DNA of 59,355 nt from Desulfobulbus sp. (GCA_031280615.1 JAITGO010000015.1:1-59355), one strand, 5' to 3'. Positions 1 through 9,736 are shown, counted from the first letter of the stretch. The notes: a model not told the origin generated them from the sequence alone. Translations and numbers: made by a program.

Positions 1-240
1 TCACAATCGATTGGCTTAAACCAATTCAAAACCAAATAAATCTTGGCCCGCTCGTTTACTGTTCAGTTTTCAAAGATCAAACGCCTAAACTCATACTTCC
101 ATTTAGACTCAACTTTCTATTTCCCAACCTCACCTTGAGGCGAGGTTGCTAGTTTAACAGTTGCTGTAAGGTTGTGCAATATTTTTTTTAGCGCTTTTCA
201 AATGTTCTCGTCCGACGCTTGCACTTCCTTGAGGCAACGG
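1..240 (-). promoter_or_regulatory. Leader of an rRNA operon (boxB/boxA-like)
   Basis: No protein gene is supported here. Read on the minus strand, positions 79-61 give GATCTTTGAAAACTGAAC after a T, which resembles the antitermination boxA region found upstream of 16S or 23S genes in many bacteria. Upstream of it, positions 145-128 form a CCTCGCC/GGTGAGG hairpin that could be a boxB. With the strong promoter at 247-275 this is best read as the transcribed leader of an rRNA operon running leftward out of the window. The rRNA genes themselves are not present, so the call rests on the leader motif and the promoter. Confidence 0.65.
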
Positions 241-246
241 AGGGCG

Positions 247-275
247 AAAATACAAAAAGCCCGAGTGAATGTCAA
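247..275 (-). promoter_or_regulatory. Strong sigma-70 promoter, leftward (rrn P)
   Basis: On the minus strand there is a perfect -35 TTGACA (275-270), a 17-base spacer and a -10 TATTTT (252-247). Transcription would start near 240 and run into the boxA-like leader. It is divergent from selA. No minus-strand protein gene lies between it and the window edge, which fits a stable-RNA promoter. Confidence 0.75.
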
Positions 276-450
276 CGCCTTTTTTCGGTTTGTTCGGCTT
301 TGTTTGGATTTTGTTTTCAACGGGGTGAATTTGTTTTGTTTTTAATTGCTTTCTGCGGCTGCTTTATCGTACTCTGCCGGTGCTTGCCGCGCGAGTGCGG
401 TCTTTTGCTTTATGTCTTTTCATGTATGGGGCGCGCAGTCGATATTGTGC

Positions 451-1878
451 ATGGACTCACAGCAACGATCTGTTTTTAGGGATATACCCAGTGTGAATGA
501 CTGCATGGGGTGGCTTGTCGCATCCGGTGCCCTGGAAGACATTCCCTTGCAACGGCTTAAATTTTGCGTTCGCCACTTTTTGGATATTGTCCGACAGTCG
601 ATTCAGACCAATCGGCAAACCCGGGTCATTGTGTCCGACCGGCAACGTCTGCTAGAGGAATTAGCCAATTTTGTCCGGCAATATCATAGTCTTGGCCTGC
701 GGCGCGTCATCAATGGTACCGGCGTGATCGTGCACACCAATATGGGTCGTTCGCTTTTGCCCTCGGCGGCAATGGCTCCGCTGCAGGCGACTGCGGCTCA
801 CTATTCGAATCTGGAGCTGAACCTGGATACGGGCAAGCGCGGGTCTCGCTACCACCACGTCGAAGGATTGCTCTGTGAATTGACCGGTGCGGAATCCGCC
901 CTGGTGGTCAATAACAATGCTGCCGCGGTTCTACTTGCCCTAGAGACCCTTGCTAGCGGCAAAGAGGTGATCGTTTCCCGCGGGCAGCTGGTGGAAATCG
1001 GCGGTTCCTTCCGGATTCCCGACATCATGCGCCGAAGCGGTGCCCGCCTGGTTGAGGTCGGCACGACCAACCGGACCCATTTGCGCGACTATCAGCAGGC
1101 AATAACCGACGATACGGGCCTACTGCTCCGGGTTCATTGCAGCAATTACCGGATCATCGGCTTTACCAGCGAGGTGAGCGATGCCGAGTTGATCCGGCTC
1201 GGGAAAAAACACGATCTCCCGGTCATGGAGGATCTCGGCTCCGGTTGCCTGATCGATTTGAGCCGCTTTGGTCTGGCCAAGGAGCCGACGGTCCAGGAGG
1301 CGGTCGCCTACGGAATGGACATCGTGACCTTCAGCGGTGACAAGCTGTTGGGCGGTCCGCAGGCCGGAATCCTGTTGGGGCGAAAATACTATATCGATCA
1401 AATTAAAAGCAATCCGCTGAACCGGGCGTTGCGCATCGACAAGTTGACTCTGGCCACGCTGGAATCGGTGCTCAGGCTGTACCTCGATGAGGCCCAGGCG
1501 TTGCGGGAAATTCCCACCCTGGCGATGATCGCGCTGCCCGAGGCGGTTCTGGCGGAACGTGCGCATGCGCTCTGCGAGCAATGGCACGTCCTGCTGGCGG
1601 ATTATGCCGTTTTTACCGTCCAGAACATCTGGTCCCAGGTCGGCGGCGGCGCAATGCCGGAGCAGAATTTGGCCAGTTGGGCCGTGGCCGTGAAGCCCCT
1701 CGCGATGAAGATCAGCCAGTTGGAGCGCCGGCTGCGGCAAGCGGCTGTTCCGGTTATCGGCAGAGTGGAGGATGGTCAGCTGCTGTTCGATCTCCGAACG
1801 ATCGCCATCGACGAAACCGATACCCTGCTCGCCAGTCTCCAGACCGCCCTGCAGTCGAGCAGGGACGAGCGGGCCTGA
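451..1878 (+). CDS. selA: L-seryl-tRNA(Sec) selenium transferase
   Basis: PLP enzyme that converts seryl-tRNA(Sec) to selenocysteyl-tRNA(Sec) with selenophosphate. The translation (475 aa, close to the roughly 460 of E. coli SelA) shows the family blocks INGTGVIVHTNMGRSLLP, VVNNNAAAVLL, GGSFRIPDIM and FSGDKLLGGPQAG, the last carrying the PLP-binding lysine. The frame is open upstream to 346, but 451 (MDSQQ) is the start best matching family length; the ribosome site is weak, so the start is uncertain. selB, often adjacent to selA, is not in the window. The matching tRNA-Sec gene lies 19 kb downstream, so Sec insertion is available to this genome. Confidence 0.95.
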   Translation: MDSQQRSVFRDIPSVNDCMGWLVASGALEDIPLQRLKFCVRHFLDIVRQSIQTNRQTRVIVSDRQRLLEELANFVRQYHSLGLRRVINGTGVIVHTNMGRSLLPSAAMAPLQATAAHYSNLELNLDTGKRGSRYHHVEGLLCELTGAESALVVNNNAAAVLLALETLASGKEVIVSRGQLVEIGGSFRIPDIMRRSGARLVEVGTTNRTHLRDYQQAITDDTGLLLRVHCSNYRIIGFTSEVSDAELIRLGKKHDLPVMEDLGSGCLIDLSRFGLAKEPTVQEAVAYGMDIVTFSGDKLLGGPQAGILLGRKYYIDQIKSNPLNRALRIDKLTLATLESVLRLYLDEAQALREIPTLAMIALPEAVLAERAHALCEQWHVLLADYAVFTVQNIWSQVGGGAMPEQNLASWAVAVKPLAMKISQLERRLRQAAVPVIGRVEDGQLLFDLRTIAIDETDTLLASLQTALQSSRDERA

Positions 1879-1933
1879 ACCCGGCGCAGTCTCGATCACT
1901 TCTTTTGTAACCCGTACCTCTTTACGAACCGAT

Positions 1934-4054
1934 ATGTTTTCCCTGAGCGATTTGTACATCCTGCGCCGGCCCATGGCTGAAGAAGCGCAACGACTTTTGC
2001 CTGTACCCGCCACTGTCTCCTTTGCCGTTTTTGCCGCCGACGGTTCAGTGCATCCTCTGGATCAGGCCCTGGCGATGCAAACAGGGGCGGCATCCCCGGA
2101 GGAGGCGACCATCTCCCGAGAACCCGGCATGCTGGGCAACCAGTTGGTTCTGCCGTTGGATCTGCCTTCGGGAGAGTGCGTCGCCGTGCTGATCGGCGAT
2201 GTCGATCCCGCCTTACTGCGCAAGATGTCGGGTCGCTGGCTGCGGGAGGTACGGGCGACTTTGCTGCAGGAACTCGAATTGGTGCATTGGGGATATATCG
2301 ATCCCGAGGCCGACCTGTACAACAGGCGCGCGGCCATGACCTTTCTGCAGGAAAATCCCGAGGGGGCGCCGGCTTTTTTCCTTTTGTTGAACACGACCTT
2401 TTACCGGCGGACGGCGGCAGGCAACATCCAAAAGCTGCGGGAGATTGCCGACCTGCTGCAAGCGCTGACCCGGATGCACTGCTTTTCATTTGGCTACGGC
2501 GTGTTCGGGGTGTTGCTGTCTGCGGAAAACCGAGAGCAGGCCATGAAAACGACCCATTACCTGCAACGTCAGTTGAAGCAGGAGGGGTTGACCAGGGTGC
2601 AGATCGGGTTTGCGCAAGTGAGTGGCAGCGATTGCCCGCCCGCCGCCAACGTGCTGGACCGTCTTTGGCGTGCCCTGGCCTTGGCCGAAAAACGCGGACC
2701 TTTCGGGTTGTGCGATATCGATACCATTGACGAGCGTTTTCCCCATCCGTTCCAGTTGCGCCAGCCCGCGGTACTGGCGCGGCTGAAGCAGCGCTGGCGG
2801 GGACTTCCCCGGTTCACGCTCGTGCTTGCCGCTCGGCAGGAGGCCGGCGGACAGCCGGCAAAGGGAATGGCGTGGCCGGATTCCATGCCCCTGGCTGGCC
2901 TGTCTACGTCGCAGATCGATTTTCTCGGTGAGGAGGAGCACCTAGCCCTGTTCATCCTGCCAGAGGCCGATGCTGCCGCCACGGAAGAGGCGGTTGCCGC
3001 GATCAGGGCGCATTTTCGCGAACATTGCGGCAAGGATTCGCTTGCCGTCGGGGTTGCGTCCTGGCCTTGTCTGGACTACGTCAAAAGCGCCATCCCCGGC
3101 AATTGCCTCAAGGCGCTTCTGCACGGTTCTTTTCTCGGGCCGGAGACGACCACCGTCTTTGACCACGTCAGCTTAAATGTCAGCGGCGATTTTTTCTTCG
3201 AGGAAGGCGATTACCGGGCCGCGATTCGCGAATACCGCCGAGGGCTCCGTTTGCAGCCCAGCGATCCGAACCTGGTCAACAGTCTGGGAGTGACGTTGGT
3301 GGAATGCGGGCAGGAGCGGCAGGCGGCGATCTGTTTTCAGGAGGTGTTGGCCAAAGAGCCAGCCAATTACATGGCCTTGGTCAACCTTGGGCATGTGCAG
3401 CAAACCCTGGGGCAAGGGGAAAAGGCCCTGGAGTGTTTCGAACGGGCCTATCGGCTGCTGGCGCAAAGCAAGGCCTCGCCGCAGGAACTGCTCCTGCCCT
3501 TGGGCAAACTGTACGCCGAGCGGGGCGACCACGCCAAGGCCCTGAAAGTATTCGAACATTGGCGGGGGTGTCCGGGCAGCGATCGGGAATTCCTCCTGTT
3601 TCGTCTGCTGGGCCAGGCCTACTGGCAAAACGGCCGAGGCGAGGAAGCTGTCAGGGCGTGCCAGCGTGCCTTGCAGCTTTTTCCCCAGGACAGCATCTCG
3701 CTCAGCACACTGGGCTTATTGTATGTGGAACAGGGGGAGGGCAACGACATCGGTTTAACCCTGTGCCGTAAGGCGCTGGCGTTGGACAATTTCAACCCGG
3801 ATCACTGGTGCCGGCTGGGCAGCGCTTTGCTGCATGTGGGAAATCGTACCGAAGCCGGCGTCGCGGTCAGACAAAGCCTGCAATTGCAGCGCGACCATGT
3901 GGAAGGACTACTGCTGGCCGGTCGACTGAATGTGCTGGGCAAGAAACTGACCCGGGCAAAACAGTGTTTCAACCAGGCAATGAACGCAAAGGCTTGCACG
4001 CCTTCCCAGGCAGAGCGGGCCAGGGCGGACATCGCCGAATTGACGGCCTCCTGA
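1934..4054 (+). CDS. TPR-repeat protein with degenerate cyclase-like N-terminal half
   Basis: A 706-residue protein. Residues about 115-330 look like a GGDEF-type fold (LYNRRAAMTFL, then FSFGYGVFGVLL) but no GGDEF or EAL signature is visible, so enzymatic activity is unlikely. From about residue 414 to the end there are at least six tetratricopeptide repeats, for example DYRAAIREYRRGLRLQPSDP and ANYMALVNLGHVQQTLGQGE, indicating a protein-interaction scaffold. No signal peptide or membrane segment is seen, so it is probably cytoplasmic. It starts 55 bases after selA and ends 149 bases before the PilT-type ATPase; a role in pilus or surface regulation is possible but is only inferred from position. 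Confidence 0.7.
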   Translation: MFSLSDLYILRRPMAEEAQRLLPVPATVSFAVFAADGSVHPLDQALAMQTGAASPEEATISREPGMLGNQLVLPLDLPSGECVAVLIGDVDPALLRKMSGRWLREVRATLLQELELVHWGYIDPEADLYNRRAAMTFLQENPEGAPAFFLLLNTTFYRRTAAGNIQKLREIADLLQALTRMHCFSFGYGVFGVLLSAENREQAMKTTHYLQRQLKQEGLTRVQIGFAQVSGSDCPPAANVLDRLWRALALAEKRGPFGLCDIDTIDERFPHPFQLRQPAVLARLKQRWRGLPRFTLVLAARQEAGGQPAKGMAWPDSMPLAGLSTSQIDFLGEEEHLALFILPEADAAATEEAVAAIRAHFREHCGKDSLAVGVASWPCLDYVKSAIPGNCLKALLHGSFLGPETTTVFDHVSLNVSGDFFFEEGDYRAAIREYRRGLRLQPSDPNLVNSLGVTLVECGQERQAAICFQEVLAKEPANYMALVNLGHVQQTLGQGEKALECFERAYRLLAQSKASPQELLLPLGKLYAERGDHAKALKVFEHWRGCPGSDREFLLFRLLGQAYWQNGRGEEAVRACQRALQLFPQDSISLSTLGLLYVEQGEGNDIGLTLCRKALALDNFNPDHWCRLGSALLHVGNRTEAGVAVRQSLQLQRDHVEGLLLAGRLNVLGKKLTRAKQCFNQAMNAKACTPSQAERARADIAELTAS

Positions 4055-4083
4055 GGTCGACTTTGCTTTGCAAATCGATACGG

Positions 4084-4105
4084 TCGTGCAAGAAAAGTTG
4101 CACGA
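4084..4105. repeat. 8-bp perfect inverted repeat upstream of pilT-type gene
   Basis: TCGTGCAA (4084-4091) and TTGCACGA (4098-4105) are separated by GAAAAG. There is no T-run on either side, so it is not an intrinsic terminator. It could be an operator or a leader hairpin for the ATPase gene starting at 4204. Confidence 0.4.
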
Positions 4106-4203
4106 TCTGCATGAAATGCTTCAACATTAAAGGATATTTCTGCTAACCTGCAACAGGAACGATTTGCCGATTTTCCGCGAACAATGCATGAGGAGCAACG
4201 CAC

Positions 4204-5286
4204 ATGGCCCAAATTGACGCTTTTTTCAAATTGATGAATGATGAAGGCGCATCCGACCTCCATTTGATGTCCGGGCAGCAACCGGTTCTGCGTGTCCGGG
4301 GCGATATGGAGCGCGTGAAATTCAAGGTACTTGACAACGAATACCTGAAGAGCATGCTCTACGAGATTTGCCCGGAAGATAAAATCAAGATTTTCGAGGA
4401 AAGTGGCGATCTCGATTTCGGTTACGAGATTCCGGGACTGGCCCGCTACCGTTGCAACTTTTTTCAGCAGAAATATGGCATCGGCGCGGTATTCCGCGAA
4501 ATTCCCAGTGACGTCATGACCTGCGAACAACTCGGGCTGCCCAAGGTGGTGTCGCGTCTGGCCTCCCTGCCCAAGGGACTGGTGCTGGTCACCGGGCCGA
4601 CCGGCTCGGGTAAGTCGACCACGCTCGCTGCGATCCTCGACGAGTGCAACCGGACCAGAAAAGACCACATCCTCACTGTCGAGGACCCCATCGAGTTTGT
4701 GCACAAAAGCCAGAGTTGCGTGATCAACCACCGGGAGGTTGGCACCCATACCAAGAGTTTTTCCGCCGCCTTGCGTGGCGCCCTCCGTGAGGATCCGGAC
4801 ATCATCCTGGTCGGCGAAATGCGCGACCTGGAGACCATTTCCCTGGCCATGGAGGCGGCCATGACCGGGCACCTGGTGTTCGGCACCCTGCATACCATCA
4901 ATGCCATGAAGACCGTGGATCGCGTGGTGGAAATCTTCCCCGCCAACCAGCAGGGGCAGGTACGTTCCACCTTGGCCGACGCCCTGCGGGCCGTAGTCGC
5001 GCAGACCCTGTTTCGGCGAGTCGACGTCAAGGGACGGGTGGCGGCATTGGAAATCTTGATCTGCACGGCGGCGGTTCGCAACCTAATCCGCGAAGGCAAG
5101 ACCTACCAGATCCCGTCGATCATGCAGACCGGCAAGAAGTATGGCATGCAGACCTTGGACGATGCGATTTTCGAACTGTTGGAAAAGAAGAAGATCAGTG
5201 CCGAGGATGCCTACACCAATAGTTACGAGAAGGCGCGGTTTGTGAAATTCTTGCGCCACCAGCCCTCGGATTTCACCGAGACCTGA
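4204..5286 (+). CDS. pilT: Type IV pilus retraction ATPase, PilT family
   Basis: Hexameric secretion-type ATPase that powers pilus retraction at the cytoplasmic face of the inner membrane. In 360 residues it shows the PilT N-terminal segment (MNDEGASDLHLMSGQQPVLR), Walker A GPTGSGKST, an Asp box (TVEDPIEFVH), Walker B with DPDIILVGEMRD, a His box (MTGHLVFGTLHT) and the PilT signature close to AIRNLIRE (here AVRNLIREGK). GAGGAG lies 9 bases before the ATG. PilU-type paralogues are similar, so PilT versus PilU cannot be settled without comparison. No other pilus gene is adjacent; the neighbours are a TPR protein and a convergent PilZ gene, both often tied to pilus control. Confidence 0.9.
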   Translation: MAQIDAFFKLMNDEGASDLHLMSGQQPVLRVRGDMERVKFKVLDNEYLKSMLYEICPEDKIKIFEESGDLDFGYEIPGLARYRCNFFQQKYGIGAVFREIPSDVMTCEQLGLPKVVSRLASLPKGLVLVTGPTGSGKSTTLAAILDECNRTRKDHILTVEDPIEFVHKSQSCVINHREVGTHTKSFSAALRGALREDPDIILVGEMRDLETISLAMEAAMTGHLVFGTLHTINAMKTVDRVVEIFPANQQGQVRSTLADALRAVVAQTLFRRVDVKGRVAALEILICTAAVRNLIREGKTYQIPSIMQTGKKYGMQTLDDAIFELLEKKKISAEDAYTNSYEKARFVKFLRHQPSDFTET

Positions 5287-5307
5287 GGGGACGCGTTGCC
5301 GATGCGG

Positions 5308-5814
5308 CTAGATGGCGTACTGGACCAGGCAGTTGGCCAGTACTTTGCGCTGCGCCTGGTTGAGGTTGACGAACCGGGCGCAGTTGTTAAGGACCGTGGT
5401 TTTGAAACCGTTGTTTTCCACGATCTGCTCGGAGGTGGCGACGATCTCTGCCGGAATCTGTTCCAGGGATGAGCCGTCGTTGCAATTATAGAGATCCAGC
5501 CTGAGAGAACGGCGGGTGAGGGGCAGGGCGTTGTAATCCAGGTCGAAGCAGAGGCCGCCTTCGCTGATGTTTTTTATGCGGGCGTATTGGTTTGTGGCCG
5601 GAATGCGGACAAGGAAAAAAGACGGCAGCTGTAGGCGGGGGAAGCGCCGCTGCTCCACGCCGATTGCAAAGGTGGCCAGCAGGACAAGCTGCTGATGACA
5701 GTTGGCGCAGGCGCAGGATCGAGCTGTCGGCAGGGTGGCAAGCCAGGAATTCGGTGAACGATCGATCAGGTTTTTGCCACCGCAGGCCGGACATTTTCTC
5801 CCGAATACCACCAT
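5308..5814 (-). CDS. PilZ-domain protein with N-terminal zinc ribbon
   Basis: A 168-residue cytoplasmic protein. Residues 8-11 (CPAC) and 34-39 (CACANC) look like a small zinc ribbon. From about residue 55 there is a PilZ domain with the c-di-GMP binding motifs RRFPR and NISEGGLCF, a close variant of the (D/N)xSxxG box. The protein is therefore expected to be a c-di-GMP effector. It is convergent with the PilT-type gene (21 bases between stops), which makes a role in pilus or motility control plausible but unproven. Downstream on its own strand lies nothing; upstream is comEC at a distance of about 90 bases. Confidence 0.8.
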   Translation of the reverse strand: MVVFGRKCPACGGKNLIDRSPNSWLATLPTARSCACANCHQQLVLLATFAIGVEQRRFPRLQLPSFFLVRIPATNQYARIKNISEGGLCFDLDYNALPLTRRSLRLDLYNCNDGSSLEQIPAEIVATSEQIVENNGFKTTVLNNCARFVNLNQAQRKVLANCLVQYAI

Positions 5815-5900
5815 CGTTGTTTCTCCCCTTTGAATTCAATTCCTTCTTTGTATCTTAACCCTATAGTATACCGCATTATTTCCTGCTTTTCAAGTTTCAG

Positions 5901-8429
5901 TTACCAAGAGAGATCCTCGCCGCCATTCCCAAACCGCAGGCGTTCCCCTGCCCGGGTGGCGACACGCATGTCCTTCCCGTTGGTTCGGACGGTTACGGTC
6001 CCGGTCCGTGCGGTGACCAAAGTCGGAATGTGAAGTTGCCGCCACCGTGCGAGATGCTCTTTGGCCGGATGGGTTCCCTGGCCTCGCCGGCCTGCAGAAA
6101 CCACGATCAGAGCCGGGGCGACCGCATCCATGAAAGATGCACCGGCCGAGGTACGGCTGCCATGGTGGGGAGCCAGCAGGACATCGGATTGCACGGCGAT
6201 ACCTGCTCGAAGCAGCCGGTTTTCACTCGGAGTGCCGATATCTCCCGGAAAGAGAAAGCTGCGCGTTTTGTACTGAAGCCGCACCACCAGGCTGCGATCG
6301 TTGACCGATCCGGCTGCGCTCTGTCCCGGCAGATCGTTCATGCCGAGACAGGCGATTTTCACTTCCTCTCCTTCGTGCAACACATCCCCAGCCTTGGCAA
6401 TGTTTACCGTGCCGCCCTGCGCCCGAATGGCCCGCATCAAGGTCTGGTAGTCCGGCTCCTCGCCCGGGTCGCCGTTGACGATTGCCCGCTGCGGCCGAAA
6501 TCGGGCTGCGACAAAGGACAGTCCATTGTAGTGGTCCTGGTGCGGATGGGTGATGATCAGCCCGTCCAGCCGCCAGATGCGTTGCCGCCAAAGAAAGGGC
6601 GCGATCAGGCTCTGGCCGGGATCGAACTGTTCGCTTTGGTAGGCGCCGCCGTCGATCAGGATGGCACCGCCGTCGGGGAGTTGCACCAGAGTACAGGTTC
6701 CTTGGCCGACATCGAGAAAGCTGACCGTCAGTTCCTGACGTGTCTCGCGCAGCCAAAGCGAGCGGGTGAACGAGCCGGCCAGCACGAGGGCCAGGCCCAG
6801 GGCCAGCACCAGGCGTCGAACGGTTTTCTCCGGGCGGAGCAGGAGTATCAGGAGGCAGTAGTACAACACGATTTCCCCCGCATTGGGAGTGATCGTCCAC
6901 ACCGAGGCGTGGGGCAATCGGGCGACGGCCTCGCTCAGCCAGACCGTCAGTTCGATTGCCGGCCGGCCGACCTCGCACAGGAGAACGGCCAGGTTCGGAA
7001 AGAGTGGAATCAAGGGCAAGGCCAGCAGGCCGCAGGGCAGGGCCCACAGGCAGAGCAACGGTTCGATCACCAGGTTCATGACCGGACCGATCAGGGAGAC
7101 GCGGTTGAAATGGTAGAGCAGGATCGGCAAGGTGCCGGCCGTGGCGGCCAAGGAGACATACAGCATGGACTGGAGGACGCGAACCGCTCGCCCGATTTGA
7201 GACGAAAGGCCCGAGGACGCTTCCTCCGGAGCCAGGAACAGCGGTAGGCGAGGGTAGATCAGATTGATGGCCAGAACTGCGGCAAAGGAAAGCTGGAAGG
7301 AAGCGGTAAAAAGTGCCAGCGGCGTCACGGCCAGGACAATGAGGGCCGCACCGGCAATCAGGTGGATCAGGGTCCGCTGCCTGCGAACCATCACCGCAAA
7401 CAGCACCAACAGCGCCGTGATGAGCGAACGGACGGCAGGGACATTGAACCCGGCGATAAAGGTGTAGAAGAGCAAAATCGGCGCGGTCAACGTCAGCGCC
7501 AGGGTGGGCACATGGACATGGAGCAGCAGCCAGGTGCTTCGCTTGAGCAGCCAGGTGAACAGGGCGGCGCAGAACACCCCGAGCAACCCCAAGTGGAGGC
7601 CGGAGATGGACAGGACATGAAAGCAGCCATTGTCCTTGAAGGCCTCGATCAGGCGGGGTGAGATATTGACGGTGGAGCCGATGAGCAGGGCCTGGAAAAA
7701 CCCGGCCTCATCACGGTCGAATTGGGCGGCAAAAAACTCGGCGGCCTGCTGCCGGATGCGTTCCGGCAAAAAGGACAGATCGCGCCAGCCGGGCCGCAAC
7801 GGCTCCGCCACCGACAGGATTTCGCGGGGAGAGCGAATCCAGCCCGAGCACAGGATGTCTTGTGCCGCCAGGTGCAGGCGGTAATCGAAGGCGCCTGGGG
7901 TTTGGTAATTGCGGAAGCGGTCTAGGGTGGCCATGACCATCATCTTCTTGCCCGGTACAAATTCCGGGGCAAGGGCTCCGGGCACGGTGAGCCGGACCTT
8001 GCCCCGGATGGGCCGGAATGCCGAGGGGCCGGCGGAGTCGTGCGGCAGCAGCGCTTCGCTGTCCAGATCCCACCGGGTTTGCTCGCCGTCGTATTCGGCC
8101 ATGGTCATCATCCGGCCCACCAGGGTCACCTTGGTCGGCTGAGTGACCGAGAAAGCTATATGATGCGGATCGTCGACGGGTTGCAGCGCCCCATGGGTGT
8201 GCACCAGACCGGTCAGGAACAAGGCGAAAAGCGCCGCCAGCGGCCGCAATCGACGGATGAACAGAAATGCGAGCAGGGGCAGGGACAACAGGACAGCTAT
8301 GACGGCCAGCCGTTCCGGGTTGGCCGGCCACCAAGGGGTGAGATAAAAAGCGGCGCTGGCCCCGGCAATGAAACAGATTGCGGCACTGACCAGCAGATTG
8401 TCGGTGCAGCTGCGGATCAACCTTTCCAT
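5901..8429 (-). CDS. comEC: DNA internalization-related competence protein ComEC/Rec2
   Basis: Inner-membrane channel for uptake of single-stranded DNA during natural transformation. The 842 residues follow the family order: N-terminal membrane segments with an OB-like soluble domain (about 1-210), the multi-spanning competence domain (about 230-510, with FKDNGCFHVLSISGLHLGLL), and a C-terminal metallo-beta-lactamase domain starting at LDVGQGTCTLVQLPDGGAI with the metal site HPHQDH. All three blocks look intact. The start overlaps the end of waaA by 13 bases, so the two are probably translationally coupled. With the PilT-type gene nearby it suggests pilus-linked competence. Confidence 0.93.
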   Translation of the reverse strand: MERLIRSCTDNLLVSAAICFIAGASAAFYLTPWWPANPERLAVIAVLLSLPLLAFLFIRRLRPLAALFALFLTGLVHTHGALQPVDDPHHIAFSVTQPTKVTLVGRMMTMAEYDGEQTRWDLDSEALLPHDSAGPSAFRPIRGKVRLTVPGALAPEFVPGKKMMVMATLDRFRNYQTPGAFDYRLHLAAQDILCSGWIRSPREILSVAEPLRPGWRDLSFLPERIRQQAAEFFAAQFDRDEAGFFQALLIGSTVNISPRLIEAFKDNGCFHVLSISGLHLGLLGVFCAALFTWLLKRSTWLLLHVHVPTLALTLTAPILLFYTFIAGFNVPAVRSLITALLVLFAVMVRRQRTLIHLIAGAALIVLAVTPLALFTASFQLSFAAVLAINLIYPRLPLFLAPEEASSGLSSQIGRAVRVLQSMLYVSLAATAGTLPILLYHFNRVSLIGPVMNLVIEPLLCLWALPCGLLALPLIPLFPNLAVLLCEVGRPAIELTVWLSEAVARLPHASVWTITPNAGEIVLYYCLLILLLRPEKTVRRLVLALGLALVLAGSFTRSLWLRETRQELTVSFLDVGQGTCTLVQLPDGGAILIDGGAYQSEQFDPGQSLIAPFLWRQRIWRLDGLIITHPHQDHYNGLSFVAARFRPQRAIVNGDPGEEPDYQTLMRAIRAQGGTVNIAKAGDVLHEGEEVKIACLGMNDLPGQSAAGSVNDRSLVVRLQYKTRSFLFPGDIGTPSENRLLRAGIAVQSDVLLAPHHGSRTSAGASFMDAVAPALIVVSAGRRGQGTHPAKEHLARWRQLHIPTLVTARTGTVTVRTNGKDMRVATRAGERLRFGNGGEDLSW

Positions 8430-9736
8430 GGGGATTGGGACATCCCGGACAGCAAGGGGGCGATGGCTTCCAGGTGCCTGCGGACAACGCCCCGGTTAGC
8501 CACAACACAGGCCCTTGCCGCCTCGGACATCGAGCGTCTCTGTTCCCGGTCAATGAGGATCTGGTGGAGCAGGGTGTATAAACTGTCTTCCGTGTCGACT
8601 TGGCGGGCGCCGCCGCACCGGATCAGTTCCGCGGCAATTTCGGCAAAATCCTCCATGTGCGGGCCGAAAAGCGTGGGCACTGCAGCTGCGGCCGGCTCAA
8701 TCGGATTGTGGCCGCCCGAGGCCACCAGGCTGCCGCCGACAAAGGCCACCTCGGCCATGGCGTAGCATCCGGCCAACTCGCCGATGGTGTCGAGGATGAG
8801 CAGCGGCCCTTGCTCTTGGCGATCGCGGCTCCAGCGGCGGCAAACCAGGCCGTGCTGGCCGGCGAGTTCGACGATTTCCCCCGCCCGCTCGATGTTGCGC
8901 GGCGCCAGCACCAGTTGGAGATCGGCGATGCGTGCAAGCAGCTGCCGGTACACCCGGAACAGGATGGCCTCCTCGCCGCGATGGGTCGAACCGCACACCC
9001 AGAGCGGTGGCGCCACGGCAAATCCGTACCGTTCCTTCTGGATGGCCAGGGCTCCGTGGTTGACCGCAGCTTCGCTCAGCAGGCTGGTATCGAACTTGAG
9101 ATTGCCCAAGGTAACGATCTTGTCCGCCTCCACGCCCAGGGCGGCCATCTGGTCCGCATCGGCGGCGGTCTGCATGGCAAGCAGGGAAAACGACCGGAAC
9201 ATCGGCAGAAAGAAACGGGAAAATCGGCGATAACGGGTCAAAGAAGCCGCCGAGATCCGGCCGTTGACCAGAACCGTGGGGATTTGTCGGTGACGCAGGC
9301 AGCGCAGCCAATGCCACCAAAAATCGGTTTCCACCAAAAGAAACAGGTCGGGTCGGATCACCCGCGTGAAATATGGCACCACCCCGCCCACGTCCACGGG
9401 TGCGACAAGAATGAGATCGACGTGGGGTGCCAGCAGCTTGCGGGCCACTTCGTCCCCGGCCTTGGTGGTGACGGAAAAGAGGATCCGTGCCTGGGGATAG
9501 GCGACCCGCAGACCGCACACCAGGGGCACGGCGGAGGTGACTTCTCCCACCGAGAGGGCGTGTATCCACAGGGTCGGACCTTTGGCCGGGGGAAGCCACG
9601 CCATCTGCGCGGCCAAACCCCAGCCCAGCCTTTTGCCGATTCGGCCGCGGTATTTTTTCCGGCAGGCCAGGGGGATCAGAACCGGCAGCAGCGCCAGGGC
9701 CAGGGCCGTGGTGAACAAGGGGTAGAGCGGCAACAT
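8417..9736 (-). CDS. waaA: 3-deoxy-D-manno-octulosonic acid (Kdo) transferase
   Basis: GT-B glycosyltransferase that adds Kdo to lipid A precursor at the inner membrane, so the organism makes LPS. The 439-residue product starts MLPLYPLFTTALALALLP (membrane anchor), then shows IHALSVGEVTSAVPL, ETDFWWHWLRCL and the C-terminal GGSLVASGGHNPIEPAA nucleotide-sugar motif. The frame is open upstream to 9871, but the start at 9736 fits family length and has AAGGA upstream. It overlaps comEC by 13 bases. The 294 bases between this gene and the divergent Lrp-type gene hold no further gene that I can support. Confidence 0.93.
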   Translation of the reverse strand: MLPLYPLFTTALALALLPVLIPLACRKKYRGRIGKRLGWGLAAQMAWLPPAKGPTLWIHALSVGEVTSAVPLVCGLRVAYPQARILFSVTTKAGDEVARKLLAPHVDLILVAPVDVGGVVPYFTRVIRPDLFLLVETDFWWHWLRCLRHRQIPTVLVNGRISAASLTRYRRFSRFFLPMFRSFSLLAMQTAADADQMAALGVEADKIVTLGNLKFDTSLLSEAAVNHGALAIQKERYGFAVAPPLWVCGSTHRGEEAILFRVYRQLLARIADLQLVLAPRNIERAGEIVELAGQHGLVCRRWSRDRQEQGPLLILDTIGELAGCYAMAEVAFVGGSLVASGGHNPIEPAAAAVPTLFGPHMEDFAEIAAELIRCGGARQVDTEDSLYTLLHQILIDREQRRSMSEAARACVVANRGVVRRHLEAIAPLLSGMSQSPWKG

